Shown here: positions 26,001 to 38,000 of the stretch, one piece after another
Layout of the letters: every line of letters begins with the position of its first letter
Numbering within the stretch: position 1 is the stretch's first letter
Assembly (NCBI GenBank): GCA_002943765.1
Contig: PQWQ01000012.1
Location: forward strand, 620,001-684,000
Direction: 5' to 3'
From: Psoroptes ovis
Lineage: Eukaryota > Arthropoda > Arachnida > Sarcoptiformes > Psoroptidae
Length of the DNA: 64,000 nt
Notes under the pieces: generated by a model
What the model was told of the DNA's origin: nothing
Database searches by the model: none
What the model saw: only the letters and a program-made list of their open reading frames with translations
Translations under genes and position numbers: made by a program

Positions 26001-29000
26001 ATTAGGCCACGAATGGGCCAAGTTTTTGGAAAAATTATCGAACGTGCACGGTAACACGAATATTTCTGGTTACAAAAAGGAGCTGGCTGCTTGTTCTGTA
26101 TTCATTCAAACTTTAATGACATCGGCACAATTGGAAATCAAGAGTCTTAAATCCTCGATTCAAACTAAAGATACAAAACCATCATACACTCAAGTAGTTA
26201 AAAATGATATCAAAAAGAAGACTGAACATATTTGCATTCTAGAACCAGATAATAATGCTCAAATCGTCGATTCGAAACAAACACTATCGTGCATGAAAGG
26301 GGTTTTTTCATCAAATCAATTGGCGAATTCTGGCATCAAAATGAAAAAAGTGATTCCAATAAGGAACAAGAAAGTTATCATTAAATGTGAAGAAAAGAAA
26401 GATTGTTTGCATTTACGAGAACAATTGAACAACCTAAAATGTGGTCTTAAAATAAATATCCCGAGTAAAAGACATCCTACGTTTCAAATATTGGGCATTG
26501 AGTTGGATATTGATGATGAACAGATCGTCAATTATATATTGAAGCAGAATGAAGAAATTAAAAATCTTTTGAATGATGAAAGACAATTTATTAAGAAAAT
26601 ACGTAGTAAAACTGACCGGGTAGGAACCAAGTATATGATTTTTGAAGCTTCTCCACTAGTGTGGCAAAAATGTATTGAGCTTGGTCAATTATTTATTGGT
26701 TATAAATGTTGCACTGTAAAAGATTATCTTTCGGTAACGCAATGTTTTCAGTGTTTACGCTTCGGGCATCCGATGAAATATTGCAAAAACAAGCCCGTTT
26801 GCTGCAAATGTCAAGGCGAACATCTTTCACGTACTTGTTCTGCAGCATCGACTTCAACATCTGATTCATCACCAACATGCACGAATTGTATATATCGCAA
26901 CACAATAAATCCAAGAAAAGTTGTCTGCATTAAACATTCAGTTTTTGACAAAAACTGCAATGAATACAAAATCGCCTTGGAACGCATCAAATCCAATATT
27001 GATTATGGATACTAGTCAAACAAATATCAAAATATTGACCCAGAACTTGCAGCATAGCTACAAGTCAACACTGATGTTCCTGACAAATGCTACATTGTTA
27101 AAATCATCGCTATTCTGTATCCAAGAACCTCATGTATCTTTTCCAGCTGGTTTTTCTGGATTTAACAGTGTTTATCACCCAGTAAAACCAAAATGTGCTA
27201 TTGTATCCTCATACGATATTTTTAAAATCGATCAGTTCACAAATTCAAATTGTGCATGTTGTTTGGTGAATTGTTCTGTGCCATTTATTTTATGTTGTGT
27301 CTATTTTTCCAAAAACGAAGAAATTTCATCACTCAAAAATCATCTTGAAAATTTGGAAAAATTGGTTATTTCTTATTCAAAATATCCTATTGTTATTTCT
27401 GGCGACTTCAATAGTCATAATCGGGTTTGGGGAGGGAATTTTAATGATGAACGTGGACTTGTTGTTTTAAATTTTACATGTCGCCTAAATTTCATAATTC
27501 TAAATGATGGCAAAATGACTTTCGATAATAGTCGACATCAGAGCGCGATCGATTTAACAGTGATTAATCAACGTGCAATCAATTATGTCTTGAATTGGAA
27601 AGTAGAAGATCTAGTCTCTGGCTCTGACCACAACTTGATTTCATTTATCTTCGACACCATTCCTCCGATTAAATCTTATTATTTAACAAGAAAATATAAC
27701 ACCAAATGTATCGATTGGTCTGAATTTAACGAACAAATATCTATTTTATCTTATTTTGATGATAATGCAAAGACACTTAATTCTAATATTGATATTGAAA
27801 ATTTTGTCAATGATCTTATGAATACTATTTGTGCAATTTGTGATGACTGTCTACCAATATTGAAACCAACATCTAAAACTAAATTGTCACAAGATTTGAA
27901 AATGAAACTATCGTTATTGAAAAATCTGCGTAGACGTTATCAGCGTCAACGTTGCCCAGTGAATCGCGCCTTGTGGCGAGCAAGATATTTGACCTGTGTT
28001 AATGATTTCAAAAATTTGTTAGAAAAGACGAGAATTGATGATTGTAGAAATTATTTGAATCAAATTGATAGATACAATGTCTGGAGAAAGTTATATCATC
28101 ATTGCAAAAATCAATTATCGATCAATCAAACATTGAAAACGATACAGAGAGATGATACAACTTGGTGTGTATCCATAAATGAAACTGCAACATATTTATT
28201 GAATAAGATGTTTCCAGATATGAATAATGATAATAATTCTATTGTTCACCATCATTATATAATTAATTGTAACAAAAAAGATTTTTGTATCACTAAAAAT
28301 GAAGTCGATACTGCTGTCAATATGGAAAAAGATAACAAATCGCCAGGTTTCGATGCAATATCTGCCAACATAGTCAAACAAATACATTATAAATATCCTT
28401 TCTTATTATTGAATCTGTTCAACAAATGTTTTGCATTTGGTGTTTTCCCAAAATACTGGAAAAAAGCAACTATCAAATTAATACCGAAAAATAATGGCTC
28501 TGGTTATAAATCGTATCGACCGATTTCTTTGCTTCCTGTTATGGGAAAAATTTTTGAAAATATTCTTAAATGTCGGCTTATGCATCATCTAATCGTCAAT
28601 CATTATCTGTCATACAATCAATTTGGTTTCCTACCTCAGCAAGGTGCTGAATTAGCATTGAAAAATTTAATATCACAAATTAATGATATAAATGATCGAA
28701 ATAATTATGGTTATATCGTATCGCTTGATATTTCAGGCGCATTTGATTCTGCAAGATATGACATCATTCTTTACAGACTCAGAGAATTTAATGTTCCTTC
28801 AAATTTGTATGCAATCATCCATAATTATTTTTGTGATCGTACTATCGAATTATCTCTAATGAATCAATCATTCACTAAAATGGCTACAGGTGGCACCCCT
28901 CAAGGTGGTAAATTGTCGCCACTCCTTTGGAATGTACTAATTGATGACCTATTGAAAATGTCGTTGCCAAGGGGATGTCATTTGCAGGCTTTTGCGGATG

Positions 29001-32000
29001 ATTGCATCCTCATCTGCCAACATCCAATCCAAGAATTGGCTGCAGATCTAACAAATAGTCTGCTATCGATTATTGCAGAATGGGGCTTAAATAATGGCCT
29101 ATCGTTTAATCCCGCCAAAACCAAGTGCATGATTATATCAAGACATAGAAATTTGGCGTCTTTCCCGATCATTATGAATAGCAGATCAATTGATTTAGTA
29201 CCATGTTTAAAAATACTTGGTTTGATGATTGATTCAAAACTAACATGGGCAAATCATATTGACTATATCGAGACAAAATCAATGAAAATGTTTAATTGCA
29301 TCAAGAAAAAATTTGGTCCAAGATGGGGCTTATCGTATGACGTCTTACGTACTATTTACGTTCGAGCGATCGAACCGATGATAGTTTATGCCTGCCCTGT
29401 ATGGAACAGTGTCTTGTCAAGCAGAACGAAACGTGGCAAACTGTTAAGTTTGCAAAGACGTTTTGCTGTTGGTATGATTCGCGCTTCCAGAACTGTGTCG
29501 CTGCAAGCATCGTTGATCATTGCTAATTTGATTCCCGTTGACTTGGTGATCAAGCTGCGATCAGATGTTTTCAGGATAAAAAGTGATGCTTATCTGAGGG
29601 AACAATATGAATTCCCGATCAGGTTCAAAGACTCGATCCATCCAGCGTTGGTCCAATCTTTTTTTATTGAGAGGATCGATGCTGAGTTGGAATTTTGTAC
29701 TGACTCTCATAGTTGTACCATTTTCACTGATGGATCGAGGTCTGAGGACCTGGTTGGGTGTTCTTTTGTTGTTTTCAATGATGAAAATTGCATCCCAAGT
29801 GTAATTCAATGTTTCCGCCTTGGCGCTGGATGTTCAGTCTTTCAGGCTGAATTGTTGGCCATCCGCAACGCATTGGTTTGGATCATTGAAAATGGTATTG
29901 TCGATGCTCAAATTATAACTGATTCTATGTCAGCGATTTGGGCTTTGCATAATATCTATACACTTAATGAATTAGTGCAGGACATTTTTCGTATCGTGTG
30001 TAACCATCGTGGCCATATTTGTCTGAAATGGACAAGGTCGCACTGTGGCAACTTTGGTAATGATCTAGCTGATAAGTTTGCCAAGGTTGCTGCAGTCGAC
30101 CTTTCGGATGTTTTTTACACCCGAGTGCCCATGATGACACTATGCCAAGCGTCGAAGTTGGACATACTGAATCTTTGGAATCAGAGATGGACGGAGACTG
30201 CTGATGGCCACACGACGAAATTGTTCTTTCCAACAGTTGGATCGCGAATCAATACCAACTTTAGTCCCGATAGGGATTTGACAAGACTGCTGACAGGGCA
30301 CGGCTGATGTGACCATACTATTGCCACCCTTGTGATCACGGAACAAGGGTTGTTTTGCTTGTTCTTCATCATCATCATCATCATCATCATATAATGAGAA
30401 AATGAAAATTTAAAAATAAACAAAAATTCTGTAGGATTCACAAGAAACAAATTTGAATTAATCAATAAATTTGATCAATGTATGAGTGAATGAATGAATG
30501 AACATAGATCATTTCGACAATCAAATCATACAAAATGCTTCTTCATTTCGTTTCAGTGTGGTGACGATAGAATGTAAGGAATGGCTTGGCAAAAAATTGT
30601 TGACTGATTTACGAAAAGAAATGAGTCTGAATCGGTCAATAATCAACTCTGTTAGTCATTCTTGTCGATATTGTTTCAAATCACATGATTGACAATGATC
30701 TGTTTGCTGAAATGACCAATAAATTCACATGATTTTTCGGATGATTTATACGCATTTACGATCATCTTCTAAAATTTATTATTTGAGATTGATATTTCAT
30801 TCAATCCTTGAATTCATTGATATGATTCAATTCGTTCTGGTGAAAACGGAAAAGATCGGTAAAATATAAATTTTGAGTGTATTTGAGGGAATTGTTGCTA
30901 ATGTTACTCGATTATTCAGTGATTTTAATTTTTAATGCCCGATTTCAAGAAAGTAATAAAGTATTAAAGTAAAGTTTAATTTAAAATTAGATAAATAATG
31001 ATTGATTTGATCGAAACTCATTAATTAATGATTGATAATTGATCCAGAAATGGCCAACCATTTCAGTGTTCAATTCTTTTTATTCTCTTTGATAATTAAT
31101 TTATAAGAAATCAATACTATTTTAGCATATAATAATATAAACTGTAATGATAAATAAGTCGAATCATTTATTGATTGATTTATACAAAAAGTATAAAACA
31201 AACCTTCATAAAATTATTAATATTAATTGAACCGAATTTACCATATTTGAAATTATAAATATTCTTTGTATGAAAACATTCATAATAATTGCATAATTTA
31301 TATTTCAAATTAATCCATATTTTTGTATTCAATGATGATGAGAATGATTTTTGCCTATTATTTGATTTTATGGTGTTTCTTGCATTATTATTATTATTCT
31401 TATTGTTATCGTTATTACAATCATTTATATGATAACAATTAATACCATTCATCGTAATTAAACGTGATAAGCAACTAAGACCATAACGATAATGAATATG
31501 TTTTGAATATTGTGTACAAATAAAATGTATGAAAAATATCTCCATATATTGTTGTAACATAAATTGTATGAAGAATATTTTATGAAATAATTCATTTAAA
31601 TCATTATTCAAATATCTTTGTATGAATATTTTAACTAAAATAATATTGAATTGTAGATTAAGAAAGAAAAATAAAGCCAATACATGCGAATATGATTTAA
31701 ATATAAATTTATCAATCAATAGAAATAATTTTCGATTAATTCTAATAAAATAATATAAAAATGATTCATTATTGAATAATCGTTCACTATTTTCAATGCA
31801 TGAACTCTTATAAATATTTTTATAATATAATTCAATAATTTTTTCGAAACCAATTATAAAAAATGGTAATAATTCATTTAGATAGATATATGATAGACAA
31901 GTTAAACAAATGACGAGCATTGAAATGATTGTTATTGTTAGCTTGATAATGACCATTATTGAATTTTCAGTTTCATTGAAATAATAATCACTCGAATTAA

Positions 32001-35000
32001 TTATATGATTTGATGTGTAATAAAAACAAAGTAACACTATATATTATTTGTAAATTAATTTATCATCAAATATTAATTATTTTTAAAGATGATGATTCTT
32101 TATAATGGTGCTCAGTCTCAGCATTAGCACGATAATTACTTACCATATAAGCACATCGTTACATTTTCACGAATAATGTGAAATTTAAAATTTTTCTTTA
32201 AAGATCCATTGAAATCGATTCCATTGATTAATCCATATTTTTGATGTAATCGTTGCCTGCCACGATAGAATACTGATTGAGATGGATCATAATTATGATC
32301 TAGTATTGTTTCAATCAAAATCATATTGACTTTATAATAAATATTGTGATTGAAAAATTGACGAAATATTTCACTAACTATGAATATTAATATAGAAATT
32401 GTTAAATTAAAATCATTCGATGCATTGATTAAGGTTGAAAAATCATAGAATAATATTCGATAGTCACTATTTATTGGTAATAAATATAAAAAGAAAAAAT
32501 GTATCGATTTAACATGTCATTTGTTCATAGTATTTAGTGCTTGTAATTTGCACAAATTGTAATGTGTATTTCGTATTTTAAAAGAAAAAAAATTATAAAA
32601 ATAGCAAATTATTAAAAATATTTCAAAATTAAATTCAACAATCATTGTCCACTCGATGACAACATTGATGTTTGTATTGAAAATACATTAAAGTAACGGT
32701 GCTTCTCAGGCGCCTGTCGAGTGCAAAGCGATTAGAAATTTTTTTATCCACAAAGTCTTTGATGCTATTTATTTATTTTATTTACTTATTTATTTATTAA
32801 ATGAAAAATTGAAATATTAAACATTTTCATTTTTTATTTAATCATTCATTTATTTATTTTCGAAATTAATAATGATGATCTAGATATGATCAACAAGTGT
32901 TGTTTGAATGCTAAACGAAATGAATGAAGAAGGCAAATCTTTCTCTTTGAATCGTTTTATAATTTCAATGATTTTCTTCTTTGATTTTACCTTAATTTCT
33001 TACTATTTTTAGAACTTTTTTTTTCTATTTTCATACATTCGTACATTCATATATTGATTGATTCATTCAATCAAATTGAATTAAATTCAGTTTGAATCTA
33101 AATGAGTCTATTTGATTCGATCAAATTTCATTGATCATTGATCATCATCCATTCACACAAGTGATTGTACAAGTGTACAAGTATACTCAACCATTGATCG
33201 GTGTTGGCCGTGTTTGAAGTGATTTAGAGCAATTTAAAGCGACATTAATCATCAACCGTAATTCCGAATAACCGCAAATTATCTGTAATCCATTGTAAAC
33301 ATTGATAAACGACTTGAATAGATAAGCATATAACCCTTTATCTACGATAATATTGATGATAAAACAAAGCATTTTGAAGGTTTTTTCTCCATTTGTTCAT
33401 TTGTCATTGTCTGTCTTAGTACATTCAAATAGAAATGGCAAGTTTTTTTTTTGCATAGAAAATGAATATGAATGTATGCATTTTTGTTGGCCTTCAACTT
33501 TTTTTTTCTTCTTTGAATTCAAATTTTAAATAAAATAATCAGAAATTACATTGAAATTACATTATATTTCAATACATCATTACATAATCCATTGATGATG
33601 GATTAACGAGTAGTTGGAGAAAATAGAAGAAAACAAAAATAATAATTTCAAATCCATTTTGAATGTTTTTGATTATTATTATTATTATTTATTTTTTTTT
33701 ATTTAATTTGTTTTAATTTAAATAATTCATCGATTTGATCATCGATATATTGATCTAAATATTGATTGATGATTGCATAACTTCAATATCGTTGAAAATC
33801 AAATTCTAAATTCATTTCAGTGATAACTGGTTTAATTTTGATTGAATATGAATCAAATTCAAATTGGAATCAGATTAAATCAAATCAAAATGTTTGAGTC
33901 GATTCTTATTGGCCAAATTTATTTGTTTTTTTTTTTTTTTTTTTTTGTTTTGTTTGATCCAATAATGTTTGAAAATATTTATTTTTGTTAAATATATTAA
34001 TCCATTAATAATCAAGCTACATGTGATTGTTTGGTGATCATTTTTCAATCAATTTAAACAAAACAAATCCCGAATAAAAATAAATTTAAATTGAATCAAA
34101 TCAAAGTAAAAAAATTTAATTATGATTGGCCGAATTTCCATTTCGTTTTTCACCGAAAATCTGTATATTCTCTGCATGTGTTATGAAATTGATTGATATT
34201 TCAAATACAGAAATCATATTGAAATCAAAGGTATAAAATTGAATTTTTTTTTTCAGTTTTCAGTTTTAAATTTATAAACATTTTCCTGTCGAATATTGCA
34301 TATTTACAATGTTTTTTTTTTTGATTTTTGATTTTTAAATGAAAATAAATGGAAAATTTCCTGTCAAAATTCATCTGAATACATACAGAAACAGACATAG
34401 ATTTGTCCAAGATTTATATTAATGTGTGTGTGAATAACGATTTTGTCAATATTTCACTGTGTTAATCTGTTAATCTTTGTCTGTTTTTAATTTGTCAGTG
34501 AATTTTAATTTTGACCAAATGAAAATTTGTTTGAATTCATTCCAAAATTGATTAAATGATTTGAATTTTCCCAAACTAATTCTTTGTTTGTTTATTTTCG
34601 TTTTTCTTCCTTTGTTTTTGTTCTGGTGACACCATTTTCAATCGGGCTCATGGACCACCATCGAATATCATCTATTCACAATTGGCGATATTATTTTCGA
34701 TTTAAATGCAAATTCAATGAACGATATTGTAGCATGCTGATCATTTTTATAATTCATTACAAACAATAATACGTATCATTACATTAATTATTTATATAAT
34801 ATTTTTAATGATAACAACATGTTTCAGTGAAAATTGGTTGAATAATTCAAAAACAATACAATTATTGATTGCAATCATAATATTTTTAATAATGTTTTTT
34901 TCTGAATATCTAATACAATTATTAATACCATCAACAACAATAATAACAACATCAGCACCGACAACAACAACGGAATCAAATATATTAACATATTGGCATT

Positions 35001-38000
35001 CATTATTATCAACAACAACAACTAATTCAAAATCGATTATAATCAATGTTGATAATGATAATCAAAATAATCAAAATAATTATTATAGCCAAAATCAATC
35101 GATTCGACCGATATTTTTTTTAATATTTTGTAATGAAATATTATTACCATTTCCTAAACGTATTTATTCAATATTATGTTCATTATTTGTGATAATATTT
35201 GAAATTTTTTTAACATTAACCACTTTGATTGAAAAACAATCAATCATTGATAATTATAATAATAATAATAATAATAAAATTTTTATTGAAAATATTACTA
35301 CAATCGATTATCCAGAACAACAACAACAACAAGAAATTTATTTACAACAAATGTCTGTATTATCATCTGAATATTATTCATTATCATCATCACCATTATC
35401 ATTATCATCATCGACAACATCATTACCATTATCATCATCATATGCATCGGAAACAGTAGCAGCAACAACAACAACAACATTTGATCCATTATTATCTTCA
35501 TTATCATCGTCATCATTATCTTCATCATTACCATTTACATATACATCAACGCCAGCTGCTGTTGCTGCTGCTGATATTGCAGCAGCAACAACAACGATAT
35601 CATCAACAATAGCCAATCAATCATGGCAATACATACAAGCCATACGTTATCGTGGTTTTTATTTATTATCTGATCTTCTATTCTATCTATTAGCTGCATT
35701 AGTCGCATTCTATGTAACATATCTACTCGAAATTGTTAATCGTCGAGCATTTTTAGACCATCGTAAATGTGTTGAATCAAAATTCAAATTAACATTCGAA
35801 CGTGATGAACAAGAACGCCTATTATCATCATGTTTACCGAAACATTTAATGAAAAAAGTTCGTAATGATATACGAACAAAATTTATTGGTAATTGTAAAT
35901 TTACTCATCAACAACCGCAGCAGCAGCAATCATCATCTCATGTATTAAAATTAAATAATTATAATAATCATAGTGATTATCAACGATCAATATCACAAAA
36001 TAATCATTATAATGGTGATGTTCATATTAATGTTGATAACAACAATAATAATAATAATAATCATAATTGTAAATATCAAAAACCAATCAATACTTCACCA
36101 CAACATGAATATCATTATCAAAAAAATCATGGATCAAATGGATCAATCGGTCGACCATTTACTGAAATGTATATTGATAAATATACCAATGTAACCATAT
36201 TGTATGCTGATATTGTAAATTCAATGATGTTAACACAACGATTACAATCACCAAAAGCATTGGTCGAAGCATTGAACAATTTATTTTGTCGTTTTGATCA
36301 ACGAGCTGAGGTAAATTATCATAAATTATAATTCAAATTATCATAATTCATATTATAAACTCGTTTGTTTCCGTTTTACCGTTTCAGAACAATGATTGTT
36401 TACGCATAAAATTATTAGGTGATTGTTATTATTGTATCAGTGGTATACCGAACGATTACAATCAATTACATGCAACCAATTGTCTTTCGATGGGTTTGGA
36501 CATGTTGGAAATAATCAAGTATGCGATCATATTATTGTATAATATTTCAAATTTTTTTACATATTTTTCAAATTTCACAGAGATTATCGCCAAGAAACCG
36601 GTATCAATGTAGATGTACGTATCGGTATCCATACCGGTATGGTATTGTCCGGTCTTTTAGGTCTTAAAAAATGGCAATTCGATATTTGGTCTATCGATGC
36701 AATGAAAGCATCACAAATGGAACATGAAGGTCGGCCAGGTTTCGTACACATCACACAAGCAACAATGAAACAAGTATCGATTGAATTGTTGAAAAATTTA
36801 ACAATTATTGAAAATAATGTGTTGAAAAATGAAACAACATATCTAATACAACGTAAACAAAACACTTCACTAATCGATCAAATAATAATGAATGATCATG
36901 ATGATCGACAATCATTGAAAAATGAAATTCAATTATCAATCAATGATGATGCTATTAAAAATCAAAACAATCTTGTTGATGATCAAAATCATTTGCATTC
37001 AAAGCCAACAACAATCGAGCGTCATGTGTCGATAAATGAAGAAAATTTTCTCAAATCAAATAATGAAATGGAAAATTCACCGACGATTGATCAACCTAAT
37101 CGAATGTTTAAGGTAAATTATCATGATTCAGCAATGATTTTATCACATGATCAACAATTAATATGAAATTTTTCATTTAAAATTAGCGATATTCAAGGCA
37201 AGAAACATCACGTCGTCGTCCGCTACCTGTGGTCATAAATTCGTAAGTTTTAACTCTAAATTCAAGTTAGTTTGAATTAAAAGTTTCAAATTTTCAATTT
37301 TTCAAAAGATTAATAAACTATGGTGAAATGATTCGATGTTCAAACAACACCTTATTGCAAACAATCGATAAAATGTCATTCAATTTAAAGCGACAATATA
37401 ATTTTAAAAATTCATTATTGGAAATAAATCCAATATTTTTATATTTCATACATCCACAACATGATCATCAAGAACAACAACAACAAACAAAATGTCATTT
37501 ACATTCATCGATAATCAATAAACGTAGAGAATCATCATTATCATCAATATTTTCTTCATTATTCATCAATCGAAATAATAATATTGATAATGATAACAAT
37601 GACAAAAATGATAATAATAATAATTGTTGTACCTGTGATAATAGCCGAAAAAACAAAAAATCAATATTCAAATCAATATGGTGGAATTTTAAACGTCTCA
37701 ATAATATTGATGTACGAAAAGAATATAAATATTTTAATCAAGATGATCATCTATATCCATATTATTTGTATGCATCAATTGTCATTACAATGATGATTAT
37801 ATTGATACGTTTTTTGACGATTTATGATTATCAAAATAATCAAAATCAAAATTTTAACAATTCATTAAATGAAAATGAATGGAAAACATTTTTCCTTTAT
37901 GATATCGGTAATTGGCTTTGTTATGTTGTCATCCTGATAATCATAATATCATTAATTTATATTTGGTTTAAAACAAATTCAAACAACAGTAATAGTAATA

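Larger units (their letters stand above)
25975..30392 (+). mobile_element. full-length-looking non-LTR (LINE) retrotransposon
   Basis: Two overlapping ORFs encode a Gag-like zinc-knuckle protein and an endonuclease/reverse transcriptase/RNase H protein. The order and the presence of RNase H point to the I/LOA/R1 assemblage of arthropod LINEs. A triplet repeat of TCA units at about 30364-30391 follows the 3' end, like the simple-repeat tails of that group. It lies in the sense direction of the adenylyl cyclase intron. The 5' boundary and target-site duplication could not be fixed, so the limits are the first ORF1 ATG and the end of the repeat tail. Confidence 0.85.
23295..34732 (+). other. 11.4-kb second intron of the adenylyl cyclase gene
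   Basis: The donor TTTTCG/GTGAGT follows TM1, and the acceptor ATATTGTAG precedes CATGCTGATC, which opens a frame into TM2 and TM3. Both sides are phase 0. All other introns of this gene are about 60-110 nt, so this one is exceptional. It carries a possible piggyBac-like MITE, two CACTCGACA elements, a non-LTR retrotransposon in sense orientation and a nested minus-strand gene. The rest is AT-rich with no recognisable content. Confidence 0.75.

Noticed and set aside
30498..30692. 64-codon plus-strand frame after the LINE
   Set aside because: No motif, no splice context and no hydrophobic segment fitting the cyclase; probably chance.
33187..33372. Hydrophobic minus-strand frame upstream of the nested receptor-like gene
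   Set aside because: Its only possible donor is weak and has the wrong phase (1, while 2 is needed), so it cannot be the missing first exon.
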